A DNA stretch of 64,000 nt, taken from assembly GCA_049293015.1 (NCBI GenBank), contig JBATSB010000025.1, forward strand, positions 1-64,000. Direction: 5' to 3'. A program made the position numbers and the translations under genes. The stretch comes from UBA2330 sp049293015. Lineage in GTDB: Bacteria; Bacteroidota; Ignavibacteria; Tepidaquicellales; Tepidaquicellaceae. Positions within the stretch are counted from its first letter, which is position 1; the number at the start of each line of letters is the position of its first letter. Under the pieces are notes generated by a model, which made no database searches, had not been told where the DNA came from, and saw nothing but the letters and a program-made list of their open reading frames with translations. Positions 1 to 9,017 of this stretch are shown here, in pieces.

Positions 1-1236
1 AGACTGATGTTCCCAATATTTAATGATTATGATAAAATAGTCGGGTTTGGAGGGAGAAAATTATACGAAGATGATCTCGGAGGAAAATATATAAATTCAC
101 CTGAGTCAAAAGTTTATAGCAAGAGCAGAATACTGTACGGACTGAATTTTGCAAAAGAGAAGATCAGATATTATGACTTCGTAATTTTGGTAGAAGGATA
201 TATGGATCTGATCGCTTTGCACAAAAGCGGTTTTGAGAATGTCGTAGCGTCGAGCGGAACAGCTCTGACGGAAGATCAGACAAGACTTCTGGCAAGATAT
301 ACAAAAAATGTCTATATACTTTTTGATTCTGATATGGCAGGTATCAAAGCTGCAAAAAGAGGTATAGAAATATTATTGGAAAACGGATTTGACATAAGTA
401 TAATATCTCTGCCTGCAGGTGAAGACCCTGACAGCTTTATAAAAAACAACGGTAAAAAAGAATTTGAGAAAAGGATTTCTGAAAAACATTCATTTATAAA
501 TTTCATTGGTGATTTTTATTTTAATGAAAATAAACTTAACACAGTAGAAGAAAAAACGGTGTTTGTAAAAGAAATGATAAGTTATATTTCAAAGATACCT
601 GATAATATAAAAAGACCTTTATTTATAAAGGAAATTTCTTCAAGATATAAGCTCAGTGAAAATCTGTTAACTGAAGAAATGAATAAAATATTAACTGCAT
701 ACAGAAAATCTCCATTTCAGGGATCATCAGTAGTCTTACCTGTGAAGAAAGCTGTTGAGTCTGAAGTAAATGGAAATCATACTGATAATTTTGAATTTGA
801 ATTGATCGAATTATTTATCCATGGAAATGCTGAAGCTATAGATTATCTTGAAAGCAACATACATACGGAATATATAAAAAATAAAAAAATATTAAGAATT
901 ACTGAGGTGATACTAGATGCTCTTATAAATCACGGGTCATTAGATATTGCTGCTGTAATTAATGAACTGAATGAAGAAGAAGATAAACAACTATTAACAC
1001 GGGTGGGAAACAGTGAGTATGAAGCAAGTGTAATTTCAAAACCCGGAAATGACAGTCTTTTGAATCATACTGCAAATCCGGTTTATACAATTAAAAATGC
1101 TAAAGATATTATAAGAAGGTTTCGGATAAGAGAGCTGGAAACAAAAAGAATGGAGATCCGTTCAGATTCGGACAAGCTAATTGAAATTTTTGAGATCACT
1201 AAAGAAATAAATGAACTTACAAATAAAGTTAAATAA
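1..1236 (+). CDS. dnaG: DNA primase, C-terminal part (cut by window start)
   Basis: Makes RNA primers for DNA replication. The reading frame is open from base 1 and begins inside the catalytic core; the N-terminal zinc-binding domain lies outside the window. Visible are the core segment with AFGGR-like FGGRK, the Toprim motif LVEGYMDLIAL (acidic EGYMD) and the metal-binding DSDMAG, followed by a roughly 200-residue helicase-interaction tail ending in charged helices. The first in-window ATG (base 7) is internal, because RLMFPIF is a normal DnaG core sequence. A sigma factor gene often follows dnaG, but here trmO does. Family assignment is secure; only the N-terminus is missing. Confidence 0.96.
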   Translation, partial: RLMFPIFNDYDKIVGFGGRKLYEDDLGGKYINSPESKVYSKSRILYGLNFAKEKIRYYDFVILVEGYMDLIALHKSGFENVVASSGTALTEDQTRLLARYTKNVYILFDSDMAGIKAAKRGIEILLENGFDISIISLPAGEDPDSFIKNNGKKEFEKRISEKHSFINFIGDFYFNENKLNTVEEKTVFVKEMISYISKIPDNIKRPLFIKEISSRYKLSENLLTEEMNKILTAYRKSPFQGSSVVLPVKKAVESEVNGNHTDNFEFELIELFIHGNAEAIDYLESNIHTEYIKNKKILRITEVILDALINHGSLDIAAVINELNEEEDKQLLTRVGNSEYEASVISKPGNDSLLNHTANPVYTIKNAKDIIRRFRIRELETKRMEIRSDSDKLIEIFEITKEINELTNKVK

Positions 1237-1282
1237 TTAATTAGTAACAGTTTCGTTTTTTAAAAATTATTTTATTACAAAC

Positions 1283-1744
1283 ATGTACACAATAGAACCA
1301 ATCGGATATGTATCCAACATCAGAACAACTGTAACAGATGATAACTGGGGAAACATAATATCTGAAATAAAGATCAGTCATAAATTATCTGAGAATTGTC
1401 TTGCCGGAATAGATGAATATTCCCATCTCGAAATAATTTTTTATTTTCATCTTGCAGACCCTTCAAAGATAAATATCTCATCATCGCATCCAAGAGAAAA
1501 CCCGGATTTTCCCGAAGTCGGAATTTTTGCTCAGAGAAAAAAATTACGTCCTAATTTGCTTGGTTCGACAATTGTAAAACTTATAAGCTTTGAGAAAGAC
1601 ACTTTAAAAGTTTCAGGGCTTGATGCAGTTGATGGAACTCCTGTTATCGATATTAAACCTGTATTAGAAGAGTTCCTACCGGCTGAAAAAGTCATTCAGC
1701 CTGAATGGACACATATTTTGATGAAAGAATACTGGAAAAAATAA
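1283..1744 (+). CDS. trmO: tRNA (N6-threonylcarbamoyladenosine(37)-N6)-methyltransferase TrmO (TsaA/YaeB family)
   Basis: Small SAM-dependent beta-barrel enzyme family that methylates t6A37 in some threonine tRNAs. The 153-residue protein has the family start IEPIGYVSN, the SHPRENPDFPEVGIFAQR segment (HPRxxP and VGxFAxR), RPNLLGSTIVKL, and GLDAVDGTPVIDIKP, which are the diagnostic TsaA motifs in order. Length fits the core domain without the C-terminal extension of E. coli TrmO. It sits 46 bases after dnaG on the same strand with no recognisable Shine-Dalgarno. Substrate specificity is inferred from the family. Confidence 0.9.
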   Translation: MYTIEPIGYVSNIRTTVTDDNWGNIISEIKISHKLSENCLAGIDEYSHLEIIFYFHLADPSKINISSSHPRENPDFPEVGIFAQRKKLRPNLLGSTIVKLISFEKDTLKVSGLDAVDGTPVIDIKPVLEEFLPAEKVIQPEWTHILMKEYWKK

Positions 1745-1815
1745 TTTGAAAATATAGAAATTTGTAATATATTTTTAAAATATTAATGATTAGCTTTGAA
1801 CTATAAAATTTATTG

Positions 1816-2385
1816 ATGCCACAACTAAAAAGAAGAGAAGTAAGAATTAAAGTAATGCAGGTTCTTTATGCTCATGAAATCTCAAAAGAGCCTATAAGTA
1901 AGATAAAAAAAGATCTGATGCCTGATGTAATCGGAGAAGATAATGTAGCGTTTTCCGACTCTCTGATCAAACACGTTCTTGAAAATGAAAAACTGCTCGA
2001 TGATTATATTTTGGGCAAAGTTCTGAACTGGGAGCTGGAGCGTATGGCGTTGGTTGACAGAATCGTTATGAGAATGGGAATTTCAGAACTTCTGTTCTTT
2101 CCTGATATTCCTCCAAAGGTTTCCATTAACGAAGCAATTGATATTTCAAAAGATTTCTGCACCCGCAGCAGTGGTAGATTTGTTAATGGTGTTTTGGATG
2201 CAATTCATGATGATCTGAAAAAAGAAAATAAACTTGTTAAGACTGGCAGAGGTTTGGTTACAACTGAAAGTAAAAATAAAAATAACAAAAAGAAATCAGT
2301 TAGTATAAGAGGAAAGACAGATCCGGAAAAGAAGGACTTTATGAAAAAGAAAAACGCTAAGCCACATATTAAAAATACAAATTAA
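1816..2385 (+). CDS. nusB: Transcription antitermination factor NusB with basic C-terminal extension
   Basis: RNA-binding partner of S10 (NusE) in antitermination of rRNA transcription. Residues 1-135 form the all-helical NusB fold (RREVRIKVMQVLYAHE at the start, LVDRIVMRMGISELLF, SINEAIDISKDFC, and FVNGVLDAI near its end). A Lys-rich tail of about 50 residues follows, absent from short NusB proteins. I chose ATG 1816; an in-frame TTG lies directly before it at 1813. The leader reads AAAATTTATTG immediately upstream, one of several similar AT-rich leaders here. Confidence 0.93.
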   Translation: MPQLKRREVRIKVMQVLYAHEISKEPISKIKKDLMPDVIGEDNVAFSDSLIKHVLENEKLLDDYILGKVLNWELERMALVDRIVMRMGISELLFFPDIPPKVSINEAIDISKDFCTRSSGRFVNGVLDAIHDDLKKENKLVKTGRGLVTTESKNKNNKKKSVSIRGKTDPEKKDFMKKKNAKPHIKNTN

Positions 2386-2421
2386 TTTACGTTTAGTTGT
2401 TAAATTCTAAATAAATTATTT

Positions 2422-3627
2422 TTGAAGAATAAATCTCAGGTCTTAGTCTGGTCACTTTTTGATTTTGGTAATTCTTCATATGCTGTAATAATAGTTGCTT
2501 TTGTATTTGCTGTTTTCTTCAAAGAGGTCGTTGCTTCAGGTGAAAGTATCGGTGATCTTTACTGGTCACTTGGAATAAATATCTCAATGATTATCTCTGC
2601 AGTTTTAAATCCGGTATTCGGTGCAATTGCCGATTACTCCAGCAATAAAAAAAAATTTCTATTCGCATTTACCATACTCTGTGTCATTTCAACATCTTTA
2701 ATGTATTTTACAGGTGAAGGTACTATCTTTTTCGCAATTGTGTTATTTATTCTTTCCAATATAGGATTTCAAACCGGGCTTACATTTTACGATGCATTTA
2801 TTTCCGAGATCTCCGAACCAAAAGATTACAACAAAGTATCCGGATACGGCTATGCTACAGGTTATATAGGCTCCGTGTTCTCTGTACTGCTTGTATTTCC
2901 TTTTAAAGATGATCCCAATATACTTTTCGTTATATGCGCAGGTTTCTTTCTTATCTTTTCAATGCCGCTATTCCTTTTCCTAAAAGAAAAGAAAAAAAGT
3001 ATTGATCCGGGAAAAATAAATTATATAGCTTATGGATTTAAAAAAGTTTTTAATACACTTAAAAATTTAAACAATTTCAGAGATCTTAAAAACTTTCTCA
3101 TTTCATTTTTTTTCTATATAGATGCTGTAAACACCATAATATTTTTTTCCGGAATCTATGCAAGCTCAACGTTGGGATTTTCGATTACCGAACTTGCAAT
3201 CTTTTTTCTTATCGTCCAGATAACAGCAATGATCGGTTCATATTTGTTTGTACTGGTTGGGGATAAAATGGGAATTATAAAATCATTAAATATAAATCTG
3301 ATATTCTGGACAATCCTTACAATTGCAGTATTTGTTACTAATGACAAGAATTCATTTTTTATAATTGGTGGATTTGCCGGATTATTTCTTGGTTCCACTC
3401 AAAGTCTTTCCAGGGCTTTGATGGCATTTCTTACACCATTGGATGTGAAAACTGAGTTCTTCGGCTTTTATGCATTGTTGGATAAAACATCTACCCTTGT
3501 TGGACCTCTTACTTTTGGTCTGGTTTCGTGGATATCAGGTTCGCAGAAACTTGCAATTCTTTCAGTCGGATTTTTTATCATAGTAGGAATGTTCCTCTTA
3601 AAAAAAGTTAATGTAAAGGAGATTTAA
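2422..3627 (+). CDS. MFS transporter, UMF1 (Atg22-like) family
   Basis: Twelve-helix membrane permease of the major facilitator superfamily. The N-terminus LVWSLFDFGNSSYAVII is characteristic of the UMF1 family related to yeast vacuolar Atg22; family members are thought to export amino acids or other small molecules, but the substrate here is unknown. Of 401 residues most are hydrophobic helices; a basic loop near residue 190 (LKEKKKS) separates the two halves. The start is TTG at 2422, since no ATG precedes the first helix. The SirB1-like gene follows 2 bases after the stop, so the two are probably co-translated. Confidence 0.85.
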   Translation: MKNKSQVLVWSLFDFGNSSYAVIIVAFVFAVFFKEVVASGESIGDLYWSLGINISMIISAVLNPVFGAIADYSSNKKKFLFAFTILCVISTSLMYFTGEGTIFFAIVLFILSNIGFQTGLTFYDAFISEISEPKDYNKVSGYGYATGYIGSVFSVLLVFPFKDDPNILFVICAGFFLIFSMPLFLFLKEKKKSIDPGKINYIAYGFKKVFNTLKNLNNFRDLKNFLISFFFYIDAVNTIIFFSGIYASSTLGFSITELAIFFLIVQITAMIGSYLFVLVGDKMGIIKSLNINLIFWTILTIAVFVTNDKNSFFIIGGFAGLFLGSTQSLSRALMAFLTPLDVKTEFFGFYALLDKTSTLVGPLTFGLVSWISGSQKLAILSVGFFIIVGMFLLKKVNVKEI

Positions 3628-3629
3628 AA

Positions 3630-4520
3630 ATGACAATCGATAATGAAGTAACAGTTTCCCCAAACAAAGAATTTGATCATCTCATAAAATTAATGGATGA
3701 CGAAGACGATAATATTTATAATAGTGTAAAAGACAGGTTTCTATCTTATGGAATAGAGTCTGAAGATTTTCTGAAAGGATATTTAAACGATGAAAATTTA
3801 CTGATAAAGAAAAGAGCAAATGAAATAATTTCAATTCTTAATTTTACCAACCTAGAATATCAGTTCAACAAACTCAAGCACTCTCAGAGCAAGCAATATC
3901 TTGAGAAAAGTATTTTCTTGATTGCTTCTTATGGGTATCCCTTAGTGGATATGAAGAGATATGAAAAAATTACTGATGAATATGTCTCGGAAATTAAGCT
4001 TAGAGTGATCATTAAATTTCGAAAAGTAGAACCTGATTATCCTCTTGACCTGCTTGAAACAATTAATGAGTATTTGTTTGGTGAATTGAAATTTAAAGGA
4101 AACAAAGAAAATTATTACGATCCTGATAACAGTTTTATTAACAAAGTGATTGATAATAAAACAGGAATACCGATCACTCTTTCTGTAATTTATCTGATCA
4201 TCGCCAAAAAGCTAAACCTTCCTATTTTTGGAATTAATATGCCGGGTCACTTTCTGCTGAAGTATGAAAATAAAAATGCTGAATATTATATAGATCCTTT
4301 TAATGAAGGACTAATTATTTCGGGGTCTGAAGCAGAAAGGTTTGCAAAAAACATAGGGATAGAGAAATCAGATTTTGATCAGATCCCATATTTGAATAAA
4401 TCTACCGACACTGAGATCCTATTAAGAATTCTAAGAAACCTACTGGAAATTTACAGAGAAAATAAAGAAGAACTTAAAGTTTCGCAAATTGAAAAACTTA
4501 TGAATATTCTTGTGATCTGA
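3630..4520 (+). CDS. SirB1-like transglutaminase-core protein
   Basis: Member of the SirB1/Transglut_core2 family, whose molecular role is poorly defined. The family core is visible at about residues 165-235: FINKVIDNKTGIPITLSVIYL, then INMPGHFLLKY (conserved GH) and YIDPFNEG. The N-terminal 130 residues are helical and HEAT-like; the TPR tail found in many relatives is short or absent (296 residues in total). The start has one of the few clear Shine-Dalgarno sequences in the window, AAGGAG nine bases before the ATG. It lies between a transporter gene and a PLD-like gene, both within a few bases. Confidence 0.8.
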   Translation: MTIDNEVTVSPNKEFDHLIKLMDDEDDNIYNSVKDRFLSYGIESEDFLKGYLNDENLLIKKRANEIISILNFTNLEYQFNKLKHSQSKQYLEKSIFLIASYGYPLVDMKRYEKITDEYVSEIKLRVIIKFRKVEPDYPLDLLETINEYLFGELKFKGNKENYYDPDNSFINKVIDNKTGIPITLSVIYLIIAKKLNLPIFGINMPGHFLLKYENKNAEYYIDPFNEGLIISGSEAERFAKNIGIEKSDFDQIPYLNKSTDTEILLRILRNLLEIYRENKEELKVSQIEKLMNILVI

Positions 4521-4521
4521 T

Positions 4522-5784
4522 ATGTGTATAAATTTCAATAATAACATTATTAAAAAAAGTAAGATCTTAGCTAATTATTTAAAAAAGATTTTACTTTTCT
4601 TTTTTATTTCTGTCAATATTCTGAATGCTCAGAATGAATTTGAGATTGTCGAAAGTGCTCCCGTAGAAACAATTTATGAAAATTCAACTCTTGCAAAAAC
4701 TCCGGATGTCTGGAATAAAATGATCGATGATGCATCAGTGTCTATAGATATAGAAACTTTTTATTTTGCTGATGAAATAAATGAACCGTTGGAAATAATA
4801 ATGGGTTCTCTCAAAAATGCAGCAGACAGGGGAGTCCGGATCAGGATTATTGTTGATTCTTCATTTTATTCAAGGAATGACAAATCAGTAGATAAGCTTG
4901 AAGGAATTGAAAACATTACAATTAAAAAGATCCCGTTTGGAAATCTTGGCGGAGGTGTTATGCATGCAAAATATTTTATTGTAGATAATGAAAACCTATT
5001 TCTGGGAAGTCAGAATTCTGACTGGAGAGCTCTTAAACATATTCATGAGATTGGAATACGTATTAAGAATAAAACTCTTGCTCAGACTTTTACGGAATTG
5101 TTTGAAACAGACTGGAATCTCTGTGATGGAAATATTACCGGACTGGTAAACCAAAGACCTGCTGCTGTTGTGAATTCTGAAAAACCGGTTTCAATAAATT
5201 CAGATAAATACGGTGAAATAATTTTGTATCCGGCTTTCAGTCCTCCTGATTTTAATATACCCGGAGTAAATAACGAAGAAGATGAACTCGTAAAAATTAT
5301 TTCAAATACAAAAGAAAAACTGTTTATACAGATATATTCTTTCTCTGATAAAGACAGATATGACACGTTACTCTTTGACAGAATTGAAAATGCATTAAAA
5401 GAATCAGCCGGCAGAAATGTTAAGATCCGTATGCTGATACCTGACTGGGAGATCGGAGGAAGTTCACAGGAATTTATTAAAAAATTTTCACAGACTAAAA
5501 ATATTGAAATAAAAATAATTTCGATTCCACTTTACAGTGAAGGATTCATTCCATTTGCGAGAGTGGATCATTCCAAATATATGATCGCTGATAGTGATAT
5601 TTCGTGGATAAGTACTTCTAACTGGGAATCCGGATATTTTCGCCACTCAAGAAATGTTTCTATGGTAATAAAAAACATTCCTGTAAATAATGAACTAAGA
5701 GGTGCGTTTGAAATGGGATGGACAAGTCCTTATTCCAAAAAAATTGAGATAAATAAAAATTACGAACCAATAAAAAGGAATTAA
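4522..5784 (+). CDS. Secreted phospholipase D-like protein with two HKD motifs
   Basis: Phosphodiesterase-fold protein with two PLD repeats. HAKYFIVD (H148) and HSKYMIAD (H350) both fit HxKx4D, and each is followed by the expected Asn (GSQNSDW, STSNWE), so both half-sites look catalytically complete. The arrangement resembles the PLD3/PLD4/poxvirus K4 branch; the substrate could be phospholipid or nucleic acid and cannot be told from sequence. An N-terminal hydrophobic stretch at about residues 20-35, ending LNAQ, suggests a signal peptide. The ATG is one base after the stop of the SirB1-like gene, suggesting translational coupling. Confidence 0.85.
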   Translation: MCINFNNNIIKKSKILANYLKKILLFFFISVNILNAQNEFEIVESAPVETIYENSTLAKTPDVWNKMIDDASVSIDIETFYFADEINEPLEIIMGSLKNAADRGVRIRIIVDSSFYSRNDKSVDKLEGIENITIKKIPFGNLGGGVMHAKYFIVDNENLFLGSQNSDWRALKHIHEIGIRIKNKTLAQTFTELFETDWNLCDGNITGLVNQRPAAVVNSEKPVSINSDKYGEIILYPAFSPPDFNIPGVNNEEDELVKIISNTKEKLFIQIYSFSDKDRYDTLLFDRIENALKESAGRNVKIRMLIPDWEIGGSSQEFIKKFSQTKNIEIKIISIPLYSEGFIPFARVDHSKYMIADSDISWISTSNWESGYFRHSRNVSMVIKNIPVNNELRGAFEMGWTSPYSKKIEINKNYEPIKRN

Positions 5785-5872
5785 GTTTATTATTTTAATT
5801 TGTTAAATTGAATGAAAATTTTCCATTTTGTATCATTTGTTTTTTACAAAAACTATGAAAATTTATTGTTAA

Positions 5873-7456
5873 ATGAATATTGATTTTAATTTAAACTGTA
5901 AGCTATTCGGAAATGCGGATACCGGTCCAAAACCTGGTTCAGCGGAAGAACAAGTCCTTTTTGAAAAGATACAGGAAGGTCTGGCATATCAGTATGAATA
6001 TATATTCCCTGATAAGTATGCTCCGAAAACAGTTGTAATAATACCTTCATTGTCTCTGGACATGGAGATACTTTCAAAAATAAAAGGTTCGATACATTAT
6101 GAAGAGCGGCTGCTTTGTCTTCTAATGTTATTGCGAATGCCAATGACAAAAATAATTTATGTTTCCAGTATGCCTCTTTCAGAAGTTATAATTGATTATT
6201 ATCTGCATTTGCTTCAGGGGATCACAGGCAGTCATGCCAGGAAGCGTCTGACTATGTTCAGTTGTTATGATCTTTCCCGAAAACCTCTTACTCAGAAGAT
6301 CCTGGAACGCCCAAGATTAATAGAAAGGATTAAATGTCTTTTAACTGATAAAGCTTCTACACATCTGACATGTTACAATATTACTCCATTGGAAAAATCG
6401 CTTGCTGTAAAACTGGAGATACCATTATTTGGTACAGATCCTGCAATGTTCTATGAAGGTTCAAAATCAGGAGCACGTAAAACTTTTAGATTATGTGGTA
6501 TAGAAATACCTGATGGTGATGAGGATCTTAAATCAAAAGAGGATATTGTCTATACACTCGCCCGTCTTAAAAGAAAAAATCCTGGTCTGCGAAAAGCAGT
6601 AATTAAAATGAATGACGGTTTCAGTGGAGACGGAAATGCAATTTACAGATATCCTGAGCTTCTAATTGATGAGTTTCTTGAAACAAAAATATCTGATACA
6701 CTCTCCGAATTTACCAGACCTGTCTCACATGATGTAAGTCTGGATCTGTTTTTTGAGAAGTTCATAGAAATGGAAGGTATTGTCGAAGAATTTCTGGAAG
6801 GTGAAATTAAAGTTTCTCCCTCTGTACAATGTGTGGTAGGTGCATCAGAAAAGATCAGGATTGACAGTACTCATGACCAGTTACTTGGGGGTGATGAAGG
6901 TCAGATATTTCTGGGAGCTATATTTCCTGCTGATAAAGAATATGCACCGGAGCTCGGAGAAATCGGTAAAAAGGTTGCATGCTTACTTTCAAAAAAAGGT
7001 GTACTAGGCAGATTTGCAGTTGACTTTATTTCGGTAAAACAGGATGACGGAAAATGGAAACATTATGCTATTGAAATAAACCTTCGAAAAGGCGGTACTA
7101 CGCATCCGTTCATGATGATCGAATTTCTGACTTATGGAAAATATAATTCAGAGGAAGGAGTATATATTACTGCCAGTGGAAACCCACGCTATTATTTTGC
7201 ATCGGATAATGTCCAGAGTGATAAATATATTGGCATTACACCTAGTGAGCTCATTGATATAGCAATGTTTCACGGACTTATGTATGACGGAGCAACTCAG
7301 GAAGGAGTTGTATTTCATCTGATCGGTGCATTGTCTGAATTTGGAAAACTCGGAGTTGTATGTATTGGCAGCTCTCCTGAAAGGGCAAATGAATTTTATG
7401 ATAAAACAATCAGTATTCTTGATCTGGAATGTGGTGATAACAATGAATTTTTATAG
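5873..7456 (+). CDS. PGM1-like ATP-grasp peptide ligase
   Basis: Resembles the pre-ATP-grasp/PGM1 group of peptide ligases (PGM1 joins peptides in pheganomycin biosynthesis). The first roughly 190 residues form the pre-ATP-grasp region (VVIIPSLSLD, ERLLCLLMLLRMP). The ATP-grasp part carries VIKMNDGFSGDGNAIYRYP, EGIVEEFLEG and FAVDFISV ... YAIEINLRKGGTTHP, the metal/nucleotide-binding strand. The C-terminal part (DGATQEGVVFHLIGALSEFG, GVVCIGSSPERANEFY) matches the PGM1 C-terminal domain. No peptide-synthesis or tailoring genes are adjacent, so its substrate is unknown. The leader is AAAATTTATTGTTAA before the ATG. Confidence 0.75.
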   Translation: MNIDFNLNCKLFGNADTGPKPGSAEEQVLFEKIQEGLAYQYEYIFPDKYAPKTVVIIPSLSLDMEILSKIKGSIHYEERLLCLLMLLRMPMTKIIYVSSMPLSEVIIDYYLHLLQGITGSHARKRLTMFSCYDLSRKPLTQKILERPRLIERIKCLLTDKASTHLTCYNITPLEKSLAVKLEIPLFGTDPAMFYEGSKSGARKTFRLCGIEIPDGDEDLKSKEDIVYTLARLKRKNPGLRKAVIKMNDGFSGDGNAIYRYPELLIDEFLETKISDTLSEFTRPVSHDVSLDLFFEKFIEMEGIVEEFLEGEIKVSPSVQCVVGASEKIRIDSTHDQLLGGDEGQIFLGAIFPADKEYAPELGEIGKKVACLLSKKGVLGRFAVDFISVKQDDGKWKHYAIEINLRKGGTTHPFMMIEFLTYGKYNSEEGVYITASGNPRYYFASDNVQSDKYIGITPSELIDIAMFHGLMYDGATQEGVVFHLIGALSEFGKLGVVCIGSSPERANEFYDKTISILDLECGDNNEFL

Positions 7457-7494
7457 TTTCAAAAATACACAATTCAGGAGAATACTAGATTATT

Positions 7495-7535
7495 GAAAAT
7501 AAAGCCGGAATAAAAATATTTCCGGCTTTATTTTC
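7495..7535. terminator. Bidirectional rho-independent terminator
   Basis: A perfect 16-bp stem (7495-7510 against 7520-7535, GAAAATAAAGCCGGAA and its complement) with a 9-base loop lies between the converging peptide-ligase and dockerin genes. A/T runs on both sides allow it to work in both directions. Confidence 0.85.
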
Positions 7536-7555
7536 AAATTTAATAATCAAACTGA

Positions 7556-8737
7556 TCAGGGTTTTATAACTGTTACAAAGTTATAAACGTTATTATCAGT
7601 AAGCTGAGCATCTGTCAGATCTACAAAGTTATCCCCATTCAGGTCCAGGACTGAGTAACCTGAAACGAAATTTCCGATTCCGTTATCTACAAGTGTCAGA
7701 TCTGCAATATCTATAATTCCATTCTGATTGACATCGCCGCTGTAAATACAATACAAATTTCCCTTTTTCTCCAGATTATCACCGAAAGCTTTTGTACTGT
7801 CATCTGTAAATTCGTAACTAACCTGACTTCCTCTTTTTAATGAGTCACCACCTGATCTGCTCCATGTCTCCAGACCATTTTTGTATTTTACTACAGTATA
7901 ATATTTCCCTGTAGTTGCATTCTTAAAATTACAGACCCCGCTGAAAGAAATTGAATCTATTATTGTCCAAGTAGAATCTATAATGTTGTATGGAGGTGTT
8001 ATTGAATTTTGAAAAACTTTGAGAGTATCTCGGGCTCTTAATTGATTACTTGTTTGATTATAAAGTCCGCTAATTGCAGCTTTGAGATTTAATGCAGCAA
8101 CTGAACTAGAGTCAATAAGCAATGTTCCACCTGATGATATATTGGTTACAGTGTCTTCAATAAAAGCATAAACGGCAGTAGTATTAGAGTCCGCCGGATT
8201 GCTGATCCACTTGAGTTTCAGAGGGATATTTAAAAAATCAGGTACTGAAGTAGTTACTTTCATTCTTACAATTCTGGTTCCTTCTACATCAGGTGAAATT
8301 ATTGGACCTTGTCCTGCAATTAAATTTGGATTTCTGTCTAAGATCAGTTTATTCCCTTCCACCCTTGGATTGACAGGAAGTGCATCCGGATTTGTAAAGT
8401 CCGAAGTATTTGGGACGATCTCATACGTAAGTGGTCCAAACAGTCTGATCAGCCAGTTGAATGAAAGAGTATACTGTCCTGCAGCATATTCAAACGGACC
8501 GGACTCATTTAAATTTGTATGTGATATTACAAGATCAAAATAATAAATATTTGGATCTATTAAAGGATTGCTGCTGCTGATTATATCCTTTGCTCTGAGT
8601 TCATAAAGCGGATTAACTAATCTGGAATCCTTCTGTTCCTTTTCAATGATAATATCACTGTTATTTTTTGAAAAAGAAGTTGTATTAAAACTCAATAAAA
8701 GCAATAATGCTAATACTAACTTAATTTTGTAATTCAT
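7556..8737 (-). CDS. Secreted protein with cohesin-like region and C-terminal dockerin type I repeats
   Basis: Exported protein of unknown function. An N-terminal signal peptide (LVLALLLLLSFNTTSFS) is followed by a beta-rich region (residues about 50-190, FDLVISHTN ... YAAGQYTLSFNW) of the kind seen in FCB surface proteins with cohesin-like folds. The last 60 residues contain two dockerin-type calcium loops, GDVNQNGIIDIADLTLVDN and DLNGDNFVDLTDAQLTDN (Asp/Asn at EF-hand-like positions). No T9SS C-terminal domain is present, unlike the other secreted proteins nearby. The dockerin may instead fold with a cohesin on the same or another surface protein; that is inference. Confidence 0.75.
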   Translation of the reverse strand: MNYKIKLVLALLLLLSFNTTSFSKNNSDIIIEKEQKDSRLVNPLYELRAKDIISSSNPLIDPNIYYFDLVISHTNLNESGPFEYAAGQYTLSFNWLIRLFGPLTYEIVPNTSDFTNPDALPVNPRVEGNKLILDRNPNLIAGQGPIISPDVEGTRIVRMKVTTSVPDFLNIPLKLKWISNPADSNTTAVYAFIEDTVTNISSGGTLLIDSSSVAALNLKAAISGLYNQTSNQLRARDTLKVFQNSITPPYNIIDSTWTIIDSISFSGVCNFKNATTGKYYTVVKYKNGLETWSRSGGDSLKRGSQVSYEFTDDSTKAFGDNLEKKGNLYCIYSGDVNQNGIIDIADLTLVDNGIGNFVSGYSVLDLNGDNFVDLTDAQLTDNNVYNFVTVIKP

Positions 8738-9017
8738 ATTCAGTTTTTAAATTTGTAAATAATTAAAATTGTTTTTTGGGATATTGGTTATAAAATTATT
8801 CTAAATGTAAATACAAAAATAGATTTATTCTTTTCTATTTGCAATAAATTTATTGTAAAAATATATATTTATGGAAATTCAAATTAAGTTAAAATTATTA
8901 AGTTAATTATTGAAAATTTATAATTAATTTACATATATATAATATCTTTATTCTTCTTGTAAAGGAAATCGCATTATACAAATATATTTTATGATCAAAA
9001 TTTTTCTACTTAAATAA

